From assembly GCA_003254885.1 (NCBI GenBank), contig QANT01000447.1, forward strand, positions 1 through 64,000: a stretch of DNA of 64,000 nt. The letters are read 5' to 3'. Under the pieces are notes generated by a model. It was not told the origin of the DNA. It ran no database searches and saw only the letters and a list, made by a program, of their open reading frames with translations. The DNA is from Purshia tridentata (taxonomy: Eukaryota; Streptophyta; Magnoliopsida; Rosales; Rosaceae). Made by a program: the position numbers and the translations under genes. Shown here one piece after another: positions 24,101 to 34,759 of the stretch (within the stretch, counting starts at the first letter, position 1; each line of letters opens with the position of its first letter).

Positions 24101-25470
24101 ATGGGCTAAATTAAAACCTACGCTCCAAATTTGATTTTTATTAGGGAAAGGAGGACCAAACTTGGGTACAAGAGAGGGAATTCAACTGGGCACTTTTAAC
24201 ATACCATTATAATTTTTTACACTAATTAGAAAATTAAGACATAAATGCAATGATTAGTCATTTTAATTATTAATGTATTATGAACCTCAAGGCACGTCGG
24301 GTCCGCATGCTTTTGATTGTGTCAATGGTCATATAATACAATTATTCACTTCTGGTCTAGACCGCATTTCCAGCAACAGAAAATGATTAATTAAGATTTA
24401 AGTAACAGAATTAATCACATAATTATATATTAACTACATTTATATATATGACCATTAATTTGCTGCATTTTGGGAAAATGACTTTATCTACATTTATATA
24501 TATATTGGTCGTCTCTTTGACTCCTGTGGATATGGAATTTCAATGCTTCATTCAAGTCCTGGAAGTCTACAAAGTAATTCTTGCAGCAAATTACCCTACG
24601 ATCGATGACCATGACCCAATTCGACAAGGGCATGCATATATATATAGTGGCTGAAAATGACTTCCCACTAAACTATGTTGGCGTACAATTCTCAACAGTT
24701 TAATTCACTGATGCGATCAGAGGACAGATTCTTTGAATTTTCATCATCAGGAACACTTTCATAAATTTTTAATCCATATTAATTATACAATTTATACCCC
24801 TGTATCTATGTGCATGTGCGGGTGTAAATGACAAATGAAATGTGGATCCTCAAGTTTACGAAACTTCTATATTGAAATTTGTCTCAATCCTAAGCCCATA
24901 ATTTGGATCTTATCATAAAGAATATTTGTCCAATTAAATAGATTGAATGATAATTTTAATTTATAGAATCAAAACAAGAAAAACAAAGAATAATTTAAAT
25001 TTAATACTATTTTAAAAAATTATTAAATGTGATCGTAATATTATTACATAACACTTCAAAATAAAGTTTTTACACCTGAAAAAATATTTGTGGGAAACAT
25101 ATACGTGGGCGGCCCTCACACATATAGTGGTTTCTCTTTGTTTTTGGTGATAATCTGTACTTTATCCTTTGCCCTTATTTCAGGAGCTAAATAATCTGTA
25201 CATTATTTAGCTCCTGAAATTGAAACGAAAGCTGATAGCTTCACTTCATACTGAACAAAAATCCTCCACTAATATGATTTTTGTTGTTCAAGATTAATTG
25301 GTCAGGGACAGAAATCCTATTTACAAATTAATAATTTCCACAATTAATACAAATTAATCACATATTAATTTCAAACAATTCTCGTTAATTCGCTGTCGAG
25401 TATATCCACCACATAGATGTTAAATGCAGATTACCAAGTTTAATTAATTAAGCTTATTAAACTTGTAAAA
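21140..25470. other. Gene-free interval
   Basis: Begins with the 3' flank of the DUF1685 gene. No other gene is recognised. A (TA)n run lies at about 23490-23513 and a perfect 19-bp inverted repeat at 25177-25220. The open frames here are short and AT-driven. Confidence 0.55.
25177..25220. repeat. Perfect 19-bp inverted repeat
   Basis: Left arm 25177-25195 (atttcaggagctaaataat) and right arm 25202-25220 are exact reverse complements around a 6-base loop ctgtac. Part of the arm-loop sequence (taatctgtac) also occurs about 45 bases upstream at 25151-25160, suggesting a local template-switch origin. Confidence 0.8.
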
Positions 25471-25473
25471 ATG

Positions 25474-26528
25474 GGAAGTGTTTGGGGATAACACTCCCAC
25501 TCAAGTCAACGGTCAACAATCTGGCCACGTGGGGCCTCGGATTCGACTTCCATCCCACGACCCCTGGTCAGCGATCCATCGACGCAACTCCGTCGGATCA
25601 GATCTTACCATCGAATCCAATCTTACCATCGAATCCGATCCGAACCAGTCATGTCGACTTATCATGAGAAGCAAGGTTTGCAAATTCACCAGTCATTCGG
25701 ATCGGATTCTGAGTTCGAATCGGAATATGTCTGAATGTCTTCCTTCGACAAACTACCTATTCGTTTGCTCTGTCATCTTTGTGTTCGGATCGGAATCAAC
25801 TGCCTTCCGATTCGAACACTGCCTGGATGTACTGAACTTCCCCACAAGCCTACCACCACTGGAAGCCCCACTCGGATCGGAGTGATCAGCCTCGACTCAT
25901 CCTCTTCCGAGCCGAGCACAAACTCAGATGGTAGTTATTGCGCCTGACACTCCGAAGGTAACTTTATGCTTTGCATTTATGGCCTTTCCACTCTGCCTTG
26001 CTTTCCATTTAATGCATGCGACTTGCAGCCCTTCAGCAGCCATCCCTCTTGCATTAAATGAGAAACCTGTCAGTAATCCAGCTTGTTATGCAAACTTAGC
26101 CTCTAAGACCTATGATCAGCCATGATCACACCTACTGGCCAGCCAAAATATCCCAATCCCTTTGCCTATAAGTAAGAGCACAACCACAAGGCAGGGGGAC
26201 ACAGAGATCTGAAAAAACTAGCCCAATCTCTAGACAAACTTACCCAGAAACCTTACCTCTTTTCCTTCATCTTCTTCCCAAGCCCTTGTTGTGTTATTCA
26301 GCACTTCTTGCATTCTTCTTCTTGCATCTCTCTGACTTTGCCATCGGAGTACCTCCGGCCGGTACCGCACCGGTGCCCTTTTCTGTTCATTGTGCAGGAA
26401 GAGATCCAGAAAGCAATCAGTTGACGCGCTCGGATCGTCCGCTCGGTCACTCAACTCACCACGTCACCAACAACCCGCATTTAAGTTGTGTGTAAGGGTC
26501 ATCGACAGATTTTTGCATCAACAGGAAG
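25474..26528 (+). mobile_element. Solo LTR of a Ty3/gypsy-type retrotransposon
   Basis: A 1045-bp block at 25479-26523 begins TGTTTGGGG and ends CATCAACA (TG...CA termini). It is bounded on both sides by GGAAG (25474-25478 and 26524-26528), a 5-bp target-site duplication. A TATA-like CCTATAAGTAAG lies near 26165, and the terminal region with gcatctctctgactttgcc and atcggagtacctccggccgg resembles the R-U5 part of Tat/Ogre-type gypsy LTRs. No internal region or second LTR is present, so this is a recombination relic. The intact target duplication suggests modest age, which a single LTR cannot date. The lineage assignment is a recollection of pattern. Confidence 0.82.
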
Positions 26529-26529
26529 C

Positions 26530-28770
26530 AGAGAATAGATTGGAGGAATGAGAAAGATGACTGAAAGCAGCTAAGCACGAGCAGTGCTAGCTCACATGAA
26601 TACTCCTCATTCTGGTGCAAATCAGTTACAGAAAAAGACAAGGCTATATAGCCGTTACACACCTCACGCATCAGCCTATGAGCTCAGCTTCTCCACTCAC
26701 TCAACATTCTATAATATTGACAGCTGTCCGTTTACACAGCAAATGAAATTAACTAATTAACTAACTAAACAGCAAAATTAATTAGCTAAACTAGGTTGCC
26801 AAATGCTTAATCAGTCAACAATAGATCCAATATTGCAATCTATATAACTTGTAAATGAAGTTGCTTAATTAGTCCATATTTGATAAGGTTGTCTGCATCA
26901 ATAAAACAATGTTTTTGAGACAGATGATCAACCCGAAAAATTAAGATAAGCAACCGTCTAATCATTCCTTGGTCATCGTGAAATCAATGTCAGTAATTAA
27001 TTAACTTAAGATATTTACAAGATCTGTGACTAATTTTCCAAGCTAATTATCACCAAATTGCAATTAATTGGTTCAAGAGTTGACAGGTAGTTTGGTAATA
27101 TATTTGACATAAGTAATTATCCAGCCTTTTGAAAAAGTAGGCCCATATATATAGTGCCTAGTATAATGCTTTATCCCATTATTTCTATTTGACTGATACA
27201 ATATAACAAAGTACTTGTAATCAGATAGAGTTCAAAGTTTGATTAGAACATCTAATTATTAATTAATGAATTTGTACTATGCACGTACGTACATACACCT
27301 AGATGTTGTTGATTAGGCTGTGCTTTGTTAGAAAAATGAAAGATGTATCTATCAGAGTGTCAAAGATCGAGGTAGGAATTGCTGCAAGATGATCAATCAG
27401 AGACCATATCCAACACAGTTTGATTGTCTCATTACTTGAAATAATCTGAAACGAAAATGTAGGAAACTAATATCAACCAATAATTTAAGCAATTTAAAAA
27501 TCGCGACATATGATGCAAATTATTTTAAAAGATTGATATGCAAATTTGTAAGAGATAGAATATATAGTCAATTAGCTTCAAGTATTAAACTACAAATAAC
27601 TTTGGTGTAAATAACACTAATTCATAAATTGGTGTAAAGTACCATTTCTAGATTTTTTTTACAAATGTACTAATTTCCCACTTGTTATATCTTTATAGAT
27701 GCATTGACTTTTTTGCACCGATGCACTAACTTTTTTGTTTTTTTTGGATGCACTTTTAACTTTTGACTCAATTTATTTGGTTGAATGTCGTATAGACCAA
27801 CTTTTTTAGTTATTGAACCCTAGAATATACGCTAAGCACAATAATAATAATAATAATAATAATTTTTAGTAATTACAATAATATTTTTAATTTTTAAATT
27901 TGTTATGAAAAGAGTTGGAAGTGATAAGGATACAAATCATATAATTGACATTTCTTGGAAGAGTATTAGTACTTCCATAAATGAAGTAATAAAAAAGAAG
28001 GGCGGTAACGAAGAAAATAAGCAATCAAAGTTTGAAATTAGTTAGTGTTAGGTAAGGAAAGAAAAGGCTGTTTGATCATCACCTTGATGGCCAAAATAGT
28101 CTTGCACTATTACTTCTTCTTTCTTGTCCACCTGCTTCTTTCTTCTTTCTTCTTCTATCTTCTACGCATAATAAATTTAATAAAAAAAAAGGTAATTAAA
28201 ATTAAAAAAAGCGATAGCTACGCGTTGGTTTCATATAATTTAAGAAATTTAGTAGAAGCTTCCCTCAATTTCAAAGAACGACTCCGGCCCACCCATTCCC
28301 ATTAGAAAATTAATATCCCACCCTCCCAAACCCCAATTAAAAAACACCACACTTGACTCTCTCTCTCTCTCTCTCTCATAATTTTCCACAAGAAAAAAAA
28401 AAAAGCGTGTTCTTTGTCTCTTCCTATCTCATCTTTGAAAGACGACTAAAGTGCATGGCCAAAAAGAAAGAAGATGACTAAAGTAGGGTTTGTATGTGTG
28501 GCTGTTTCTTTTCGTTATCAATAATGTTAGAGTTACTAATTACTATTTCACAAACTTTAGATTTCAATTAACATAGTCATAACATTAGTGTCTCCATTCT
28601 TTTTTTAACTTAAACTTAAGACATCTTTCAACATTAGTGAGAGAATTATTAAATTAACATCTAGTTGGTATATGTTTCTTTTATATTAACTTATAAAGAC
28701 AAGTCTAGTTGGTAAGTTTCTTTTATATTAATTAACTTAATATTTATATAATATAAAAAAGTGTACTTGC
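26530..28770. other. Gene-free AT-rich interval
   Basis: No gene is recognised. It contains an (AAT)n run at about 27840-27865, a (CT)n run near 28354-28377 and long A/T tracts. The last part is the upstream region of HSFB1. Confidence 0.5.
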
Positions 28771-28780
28771 GTCTCAAAAT

Positions 28781-28828
28781 TTCTAGAACGTACCCACATC
28801 CCACATCACTTTCTTAATTCCTTTATAA
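28781..28828 (+). promoter_or_regulatory. Heat shock element and TATA box of HSFB1
   Basis: TTCTAGAA at 28781-28788 is a perfect head-to-head pair of heat shock element units. A TATAA motif at 28824-28828 follows about 36 bases later, and the first upstream ATG is 69 bases beyond that. The layout suggests a transcript start near 28855 and heat-factor control of the gene. Confidence 0.6.
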
Positions 28829-28896
28829 GAGATACGTACACGAATGCCCAACAAAGAAAGAATTGTAATTTTTGTTGGTGATTGAAATAAGAAGTT

Positions 28897-28944
28897 ATGG
28901 TCTTGGTTTTGCTTCTTCTTCGGACAGACCATGGAAGCTGGTAG
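28897..28944 (+). CDS. HSFB1 upstream ORF 1 (15 aa)
   Basis: ATG at 28897 opens a 15-residue frame, leucine-rich (MVLVLLLLRTDHGSW), ending TAG at 28944. It overlaps the start of the second upstream ORF by 14 bases in another frame, so a ribosome that translates it cannot simply reinitiate at the next ATG without backing up. Arabidopsis TBF1/HSFB1 also has two leader ORFs. Confidence 0.6.
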   Translation: MVLVLLLLRTDHGSW

Positions 28945-29047
28945 AGGCAAAGCTCGCACCAACACTGTTCTTTCTCGCTTCTTTCTATCTGGGTTTTACT
29001 GCTGGGGTTGGGAGTTCCTCACTGCCCTTCTTGTTTTTAGTTGCTAG
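28931..29047 (+). CDS. HSFB1 upstream ORF 2, conserved-peptide type (38 aa)
   Basis: ATG at 28931 to TAG at 29047. The peptide is basic at the N-terminus (MEAGRGKARTNTVLSRFF) and carries a dense aromatic core FYCWGWEFL followed by TALLVFSC. The stop lies 114 bases before the HSFB1 ATG. In Arabidopsis TBF1 (HSFB1) the second uORF is rich in aromatic residues and represses main-ORF translation until immune induction; the aromatic core here fits that type. The reading frame and composition are seen directly, and the regulatory role is inferred from the family. Confidence 0.8.
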   Translation: MEAGRGKARTNTVLSRFFLSGFYCWGWEFLTALLVFSC

Positions 29048-29161
29048 CTTCCTCTAAACCTCCATCTCTAGCTAACCCAAAACTGGGCCAATTGGGCTTT
29101 ACATTTTTAGTTTATTTTCTTTGAATTAACTACTAAACACACCGTTGGATCGGTGATCGGC

Positions 29162-30885
29162 ATGGCACAAAGGTCAGTTCCGGCGCCGTTTTTGACCAAG
29201 ACGTACCAGTTGGTGGATGATCCAAAGTACGACCATGTGATCTCTTGGAATGAAAGTGGTACAACCTTTGTGGTTTGGAAGACCGTGGATTTCGCCAGGG
29301 ATTTGTTGCCCAACTATTTCAAGCACAACAACTTCTCAAGCTTCGTTCGCCAACTCAACACCTATGTAAGCACTTCCATTACCATTTTCCACTTTTTCAT
29401 GCACCTCATGCGATCAACATATCAAACTATTCATATTCTACATCGTTGATTATATAATTAAACTCCTGTTAATTTAATTCGTAGTTTAATTAGTAGTTTG
29501 TTACTTATCAAATTAAACCACCTTTAAAAAAAGCATAAGGTAGTTTTCAAAGGGTATATATATATATATGGCTTAAGTTAAAAGGCTGAAGATTCATTAA
29601 TTCGATCGGCATAGGTTCTTATTCTCTTTACAAATGTTTGCTTCACAATTAGAAGAGATGATCCGTGTGAACTCAAACAAAAGGAAAAACGTTGAAAATG
29701 ATGATTCTCAATCCTATACAAATACTAGCTTGATTTATGGTTGAGTTTAGGAAGCCTCCTACAATTTCCCTTTTGAAAAATTCAACCAATCAATTCACTG
29801 TGTTGAAATTGTGACAAGCAATATTCTAAGTAATAAGGTTTGATTTTTGTCTCGGTAAAATTTATAATAATTAAGATGACATTTAATATAATTTTGTACA
29901 TACGTGTCTAGTCATGTACACACGAGACTCAACTAATCTGGCAGGCGGGTGGGACCAACGTGGAAGCATCTTAACACTTCATGAGTTTAGAACCCAATTA
30001 AGATCCCTAAATCGTCTACGCTGCGCCGTTCTTTTGGGCTAAATGGGCTCGCGTGCGCCTATTGTTGTCTGCCGTGGCCCAATTTAAATATTAAAAAATA
30101 TGCAAATTACAATCTTGCCCACATAATGCTTCCTTTTTTCTAATCTGACGGCGGAAAATTGAAGAATTAGTTATTCCGTAAATTTGTGTTTAATTTTGAT
30201 TAGAAATTTAATTAAGCGCGTGTTTTGTTTTTTCCAGGGATTTCGAAAGACTGTGCCGGACAAATGGGAATTCGCGAACGACAACTTCCGGCGCGGGCAC
30301 AAGGAACTCCTGTCCGAAATCCGTCGCCGCAAGGCGGTGACGTCATCGCCAGCGCATGTCACTGCGGTGGAGAAATCCGGTGGAGAGGGCGGAGGTCCGT
30401 CTACCCCATCGAACTCCGGCGAGGACCTGGCGTCGACGTCGACGTCGTCCCCCGAGTCGGTAGAGACGGCGGCGGCTGTGGCGGGTCAGGCGGCGGATTT
30501 ATCGGACGAGAATGAGAAGTTGAAGAAGGACAACGAGGTGCTGAGCTCGGAGCTGGCGCAGACTAAGAGGCAGTGCGACGAGCTGGTGGGGTTTCTGATG
30601 GAATACCTGAAGGTGGGGCCCGATCAGATCAATCGGATCCTGCTGCAGGGGATCCGTGGGCCCACTCGTGATGACGACGATGATGATGATGACGAAAAAG
30701 AGGGATTGAAATTGTTTGGGGTTTGGCTGAAAGGGAAGGAGAACGAGAACGAGAAGAAGAAGAAGAAAACGGGACGAGATGAGAAATTGGGAGGGGGAGG
30801 TGGTGGTGGTGGGCCCCACGCAAAGAAGATGAAGACCGTGGACTTTGGCGCGGCATTGATGAAGAGCGGGAAGGTCTCCAACTAA
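29162..30885 (+). CDS. HSFB1: Class B heat shock transcription factor (HSFB1/TBF1)
   Basis: Two exons, 29162-29365 and 30238-30885, give 283 residues. The intron falls at the conserved HSF position, inside the DNA-binding domain after RQLNTY, before GFRK. The domain spans residues about 6-100 ([54 protein letters not shown]). A heptad-type oligomerisation region follows at about 157-195 ([19 protein letters not shown]), without the 21-residue insert of class A. The tetrapeptide LFGV at 227-230 within KLFGVWLKG is the class B repressor motif. A KKKKK cluster near 241-245 is a likely nuclear signal. A run of eight Asp and a run of eight Gly are low-complexity tracts. The protein is a nuclear repressor or co-regulator in heat response and immunity. 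Leader uORFs and a heat shock element lie upstream. Confidence 0.95.
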
Positions 30886-31103
30886 TCGGCTCAACAACCA
30901 TGCCAAGTGAAGCCAAGCTAAGCTGGGTAGGTGAAATTCGGGGAGGTGCCTATGGTAAGGCGTATGCACCTGCCCGCAAATTGTTCAATATTTTTAGAAG
31001 AAAGTTTTCATAGACAAAACAAGGAATAGATAGAAGAATTATAAATCTAAAGTCGTATGTAACTCTCCTAAGGTTTGTTACTTAATTGTCTGTTGTTATA
31101 TAT

Positions 31104-31109
31104 AATAAA
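31104..31109 (+). terminator. Candidate poly(A) signal of HSFB1
   Basis: AATAAA lies about 220 bases after the stop codon, in a T/A-rich stretch. Plant near-upstream elements are loosely defined, so this is only a candidate. Confidence 0.35.
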
Positions 31110-31550
31110 GATGAATGGTTTTTGTTGTACAATGAAGGCCTATGCTGGAAATAACACTTGTTAAGGAGATGGAGATCAAAGGCAAATGGTCTCTAATCTT
31201 CTTCCAGTTTCAGAACTAGAGTTTAAGATGTGCAACCAATTTTGCATGTTGGGAAAGCTTTACTGTAATAATTTTTCACTCTTTTTGTAAATGTATTTCT
31301 ATTAGGGATTATTTTACTTGCTTGAGGCAACTAATTAAAAAAGTCTTTTTAGATTTCTTTTTTATTTGGTACGATGGAAAGCCTTTTTAGATTGAGAAAT
31401 TCCCGTTGGAGACTCCTACATTTTTAGCCCTAGCACCAATTCCCTTATTTTTCTAATCCTTTCTTCCACTTGATATGTCTATAATAACCTTGAAATAAAT
31501 ACCTTATTAACACTCTAGAATTTCAAAAGATTCACCCTAGCCCATCTCTC

Positions 31551-32367
31551 TCTCCCATCAGGGATGGATTTAGGAATTAAAATTTGGGGGGGTTAAAAAA
31601 AATTTTGACGGTACGAAGAAATTTCATTAATAAATATAAAAGATACACGAGAAACATAGTGAGTCGTATCTCTCAAACTGCATATTTATAAAAAAAATAA
31701 ACAAGAAAAAAAATATCACGATAAGAAAACAATGAAACATGTAATGCAAATATAAGATAAGTCTATAAAAATTGAACCTTGTGCTTCTTCATAACACAGA
31801 AATTTTTAATTATTGAATCTATATCTATACTATCAGAAAGTTCTTTTTTTAATATTAAAAATCATATAATAAATAAGAAACTTCTCATCTATCTTGTTTC
31901 GAAACTGAGTTTTAATAATCTTCAAAAATTAAAATTCTTGCTCCATTGTTGTAGTAGAAACATAAAGAGTCAACCTTAGGCAAATCAATCTATAAATCAT
32001 GAGGAAGAATGCAAACTTTATTATTTCAACTAATTTTCAACATTATAAATAGATTATAGAAAGATTAGTACAATTGACTTAATAGTATAGATAAGTTATA
32101 AATAGATTAGTATAAATAACCTTTACATAGAGAGCAAGCAGTGGCGAGAGATGACTAAGAAGACAAGAAGAGTACTAATGTTTAATTTTGTTTGGTCAAA
32201 AAAAATAAAAAGTATTAAACCAACTAGCTAAGAGACTAGTAGAAAACTTTTTTTTTTTTAAATTAGGTGGGCTGCCTTCATCAATAGGTGTACTACTACA
32301 AAAAAAAAAACTTGGGGTGGGCTATAGCCCTCCTAGCCCACAATGTACATCCGTCCCTGTCTCCCAT
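31551..32367 (-). mobile_element. hAT DNA transposon remnant, 801 bp, with clear TSD
   Basis: The element at 31559-32359 starts CAGGGATGGAT and ends ATCCGTCCCTG, inverted repeats of the CAGGGACGGAT type. It is flanked by an exact 8-bp duplication TCTCCCAT (31551-31558 and 32360-32367), which is diagnostic of hAT. On the minus strand, about 31960-31770 encodes a fragment with IIKTQFRNKIDEKFLIYYM and SIIKNFCVMKKH. This resembles the C-terminal dimerisation region of TTF-zinc-finger hAT transposases (K-x-RNKM-x-DEFL pattern). The rest of the transposase is missing, so the copy is non-autonomous. Confidence 0.85.
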
Positions 32368-32429
32368 CCAACCTCTTCCAGAATTGGTGTTGCATCAAAC
32401 CCACATCTCATGACCTTTCATTGCATTCC

Positions 32430-32640
32430 CATGATGTGCTCATGACTGATTCATGCACATTGATATGATTTCTCAATATTTAAGTACTAAACAATGTTTA
32501 TTTTTGCTATAAACACGGGCAAGGCGCTTTTAACGTGCCAATGACTCATTCATACACATTGATATGATTTCTCGATATCTTGGAACACTTAACAATGTTC
32601 TTTTTTGCTTCAAACATGGAAGAATGTGAGTCTATAACAT
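32430..32640. repeat. Imperfect tandem repeat, about 95-bp unit
   Basis: Two diverged copies, near 32447-32540 and 32541-32640, share cacattgatatgatttctc, ...acaatgtt... and tttttgct followed by aaaca.gg. Divergence is considerable. No coding function is evident. The surrounding stretch to 33280 holds no recognised gene. Confidence 0.55.
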
Positions 32641-33289
32641 GCACATGCTGGCCTCCCGTTATGTCTAGCAAGGGCGTTGCAAGAGAAAGAGAGATGCACT
32701 AGCGGTAAATTCAACCACGTCCAGTGAGTCGGATGACTCTGTGCAAGGAGTGGGTCAGACCTTGGGGTCGGCTTCAATGGTAGGTCGATGGGTCGGGGTA
32801 TTGGATGATGCTAGTTTATTTATTTAATTTTCTTTTATTTTTTTATGTTGGTGAGGTAATTTGGGAATGTCGGACATGTTTAGTGAGAAATTAAAAAGTA
32901 GCACTCTAACTTAAAGACATGAGGTATAGAAAAAACATGGTGTATGTAATTGAAAGGTGAGTTCACCTCATAATTTTTGTCGAAAAAAATTAAATATGGT
33001 CCTTCAGCATAAGTGCGTGCATTACTGAATTCTGTTTGAAAATTGAAGACACAATTACTCGTTCCAAATTATAGGTCCAAACTGTAGTGGAATATAGAGA
33101 AACTGAAGATTCGCCAAAATACATAGGTCCAAATTATGAGCCCAGATCCAAGGTCGGTCCATTCAAACAAAGGTCACTGAAAGCCTGAAACGTTGCGTTT
33201 TTGTCATGTAATTCAGTAACTGTGTCGAGGTTGTTATAATTATCAGAGTACGGACAAGAAAATGCAGTGAGTCATTCACTGCTCAATGA

Positions 33290-34753
33290 ATGGTTGTAAT
33301 GTTCCGCCATATTTTACACTCTCCACCATCTCCCTCTTCTTCTTTGCCTTCATCAACACTACTCTCAAGGCCCTGCCTCTGCTTCTCATCCGCATCATCT
33401 GCCATGCACCCTCACAATCAGGACGGGCAAACAAAGTTCAAGGAGTTCCCCTACGTGTCGGCCCCACACAAGAAGCTCATGGTGGACCTTGTATCGACGG
33501 TGGAGACGCGCCTCGCCTCGCAGCTCCTCCCTTGTTCCCTCCCTCCCGACGTTCAGTACTACCAGAACCAGACCGGAACCGCCCATGCGTCCCTCCACAT
33601 CAGATCCGGCCTCAACTCCTCCCCTGTAAAACTTTCTCAATCTCTCTCTCTCTGTTTCCTATAGACTATAGTTATTTTTATGTGTGATTTTAATGGTGCT
33701 GACTTGGGCATTTCATTTATTAAGTGAGAAATTTGCTCAATTTATGGTTCTACATCTACTTAACAATGTGTGATTATGGGACTAATTTGGGTCCATTTCT
33801 ATGGTGATTTTGGAACACTTTTTCTGGGATGAAAAATTGGACTTACAGTGGTTTCAGTATCGTACCCATGTACTAATGCAAACTCACAACCCTGTTGTAT
33901 GCTTTCTCTGAGTGAATCAAAGTGCTTTCTACTCCAAAATGAAACATTAAGTTAAGCATACCTCTATAAGAATAATCCATTGAATTAGGAATTGGGTTTT
34001 TCACTAGATGTCACAGAAAACAACTCGAGCATATATACACTTGGTTTTACTTCTGAAGTTTGAAAATTTCTGAAGTCCCTTTGAGTCGCACAAATGGTTT
34101 AGGAAAGTGAAGATTTTCTACCTCTTAATTATGAACATTTATGTAATTTTCAGATTGATTTCATATTGGGAAGTTGGCTGCACTGTGAGCTACCAACAGG
34201 TGGAGCACTGAACATTACAAGTCTCTCATCCTATCTAAACCCCTCCACAGATGCCCCAAACTTTCTCTTTGAGCTCATCCAGAGCTCCCCAACATCCCTA
34301 GTCCTCATCCTCGACTTGCCTCCTCGAAAAGACCTCGTCCTCCATCCCGACTACCTCAAGACCTTCTACGAAGCCACCCAATTGGACACACAGAGACAAG
34401 TGCTTGAGAAAATTGCTGGGGTCACTCCTTACTTCTCCTCATCACTCTACATCCGCAGTGTTGTGTCCCCGACCGCCATTATGGTTCGTGTGGAAGCAGC
34501 GGCAGGCTTGGAGGAGATCATAGATAATCATGTTGGTCCTGTTGCGAAGGAAGTTCTGGGCATTTGGTTGGATCAATGTGCTTGTGGGAAGAGAGAAGTG
34601 GGAGAGGATGAGAGAGCTTGTTTGAAGAAGAGGGATGATTTGATCAAGAGGAAGACTATTGAGGTTGATTTGGGCTCGAATTTTCCGAGACTGTTTGGGG
34701 CTGATGCTGCAGCCCGAGTATTGGGAGCTATTCGGGAAGCTTATGGGGTATGA
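33290..34753 (+). CDS. RCCR: Red chlorophyll catabolite reductase (ACD2-like)
   Basis: Two exons, 33290-33625 and 34154-34753, give 311 residues from the ATG at 33290 (MVVMFRHILH); the in-frame ATG at 33299 is an alternative, and an out-of-frame ATG sits at 33286. The Ser/Pro-rich first ~35 residues look like a plastid transit peptide. Family signatures are FKEFPYVSAPHKKLM, TGTAHASLHIRSGLNSSP, IDFILGSWLHCELPTGGALN, NFLFELIQSSPTSLVLILDLP and NFPRLFGADAA near the C-terminus. Glu152 in FELIQSS aligns with the active-site Glu154 of Arabidopsis RCCR. The enzyme reduces red chlorophyll catabolite in senescing or stressed plastids, with ferredoxin as electron donor, in the PAO pathway. Loss in Arabidopsis causes accelerated cell death. 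No disabling change is seen. Confidence 0.95.
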
Positions 34754-34759
34754 TATGAT

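Noticed and set aside
25478-26495. Short open frames of 60-135 residues in the solo LTR
   Set aside because: They lie within a TG...CA block bounded by a target-site duplication and have no protein family features.
30499-30969. Minus-strand frames over the HSFB1 second exon
   Set aside because: Shadows of the coding exon and its poly-Asp and poly-Gly tracts.
33286-33687. Alternative 133-residue frame from the ATG at 33286
   Set aside because: It overlaps RCCR exon 1 in another frame and runs into the intron; the RCCR frame carries the family motifs.
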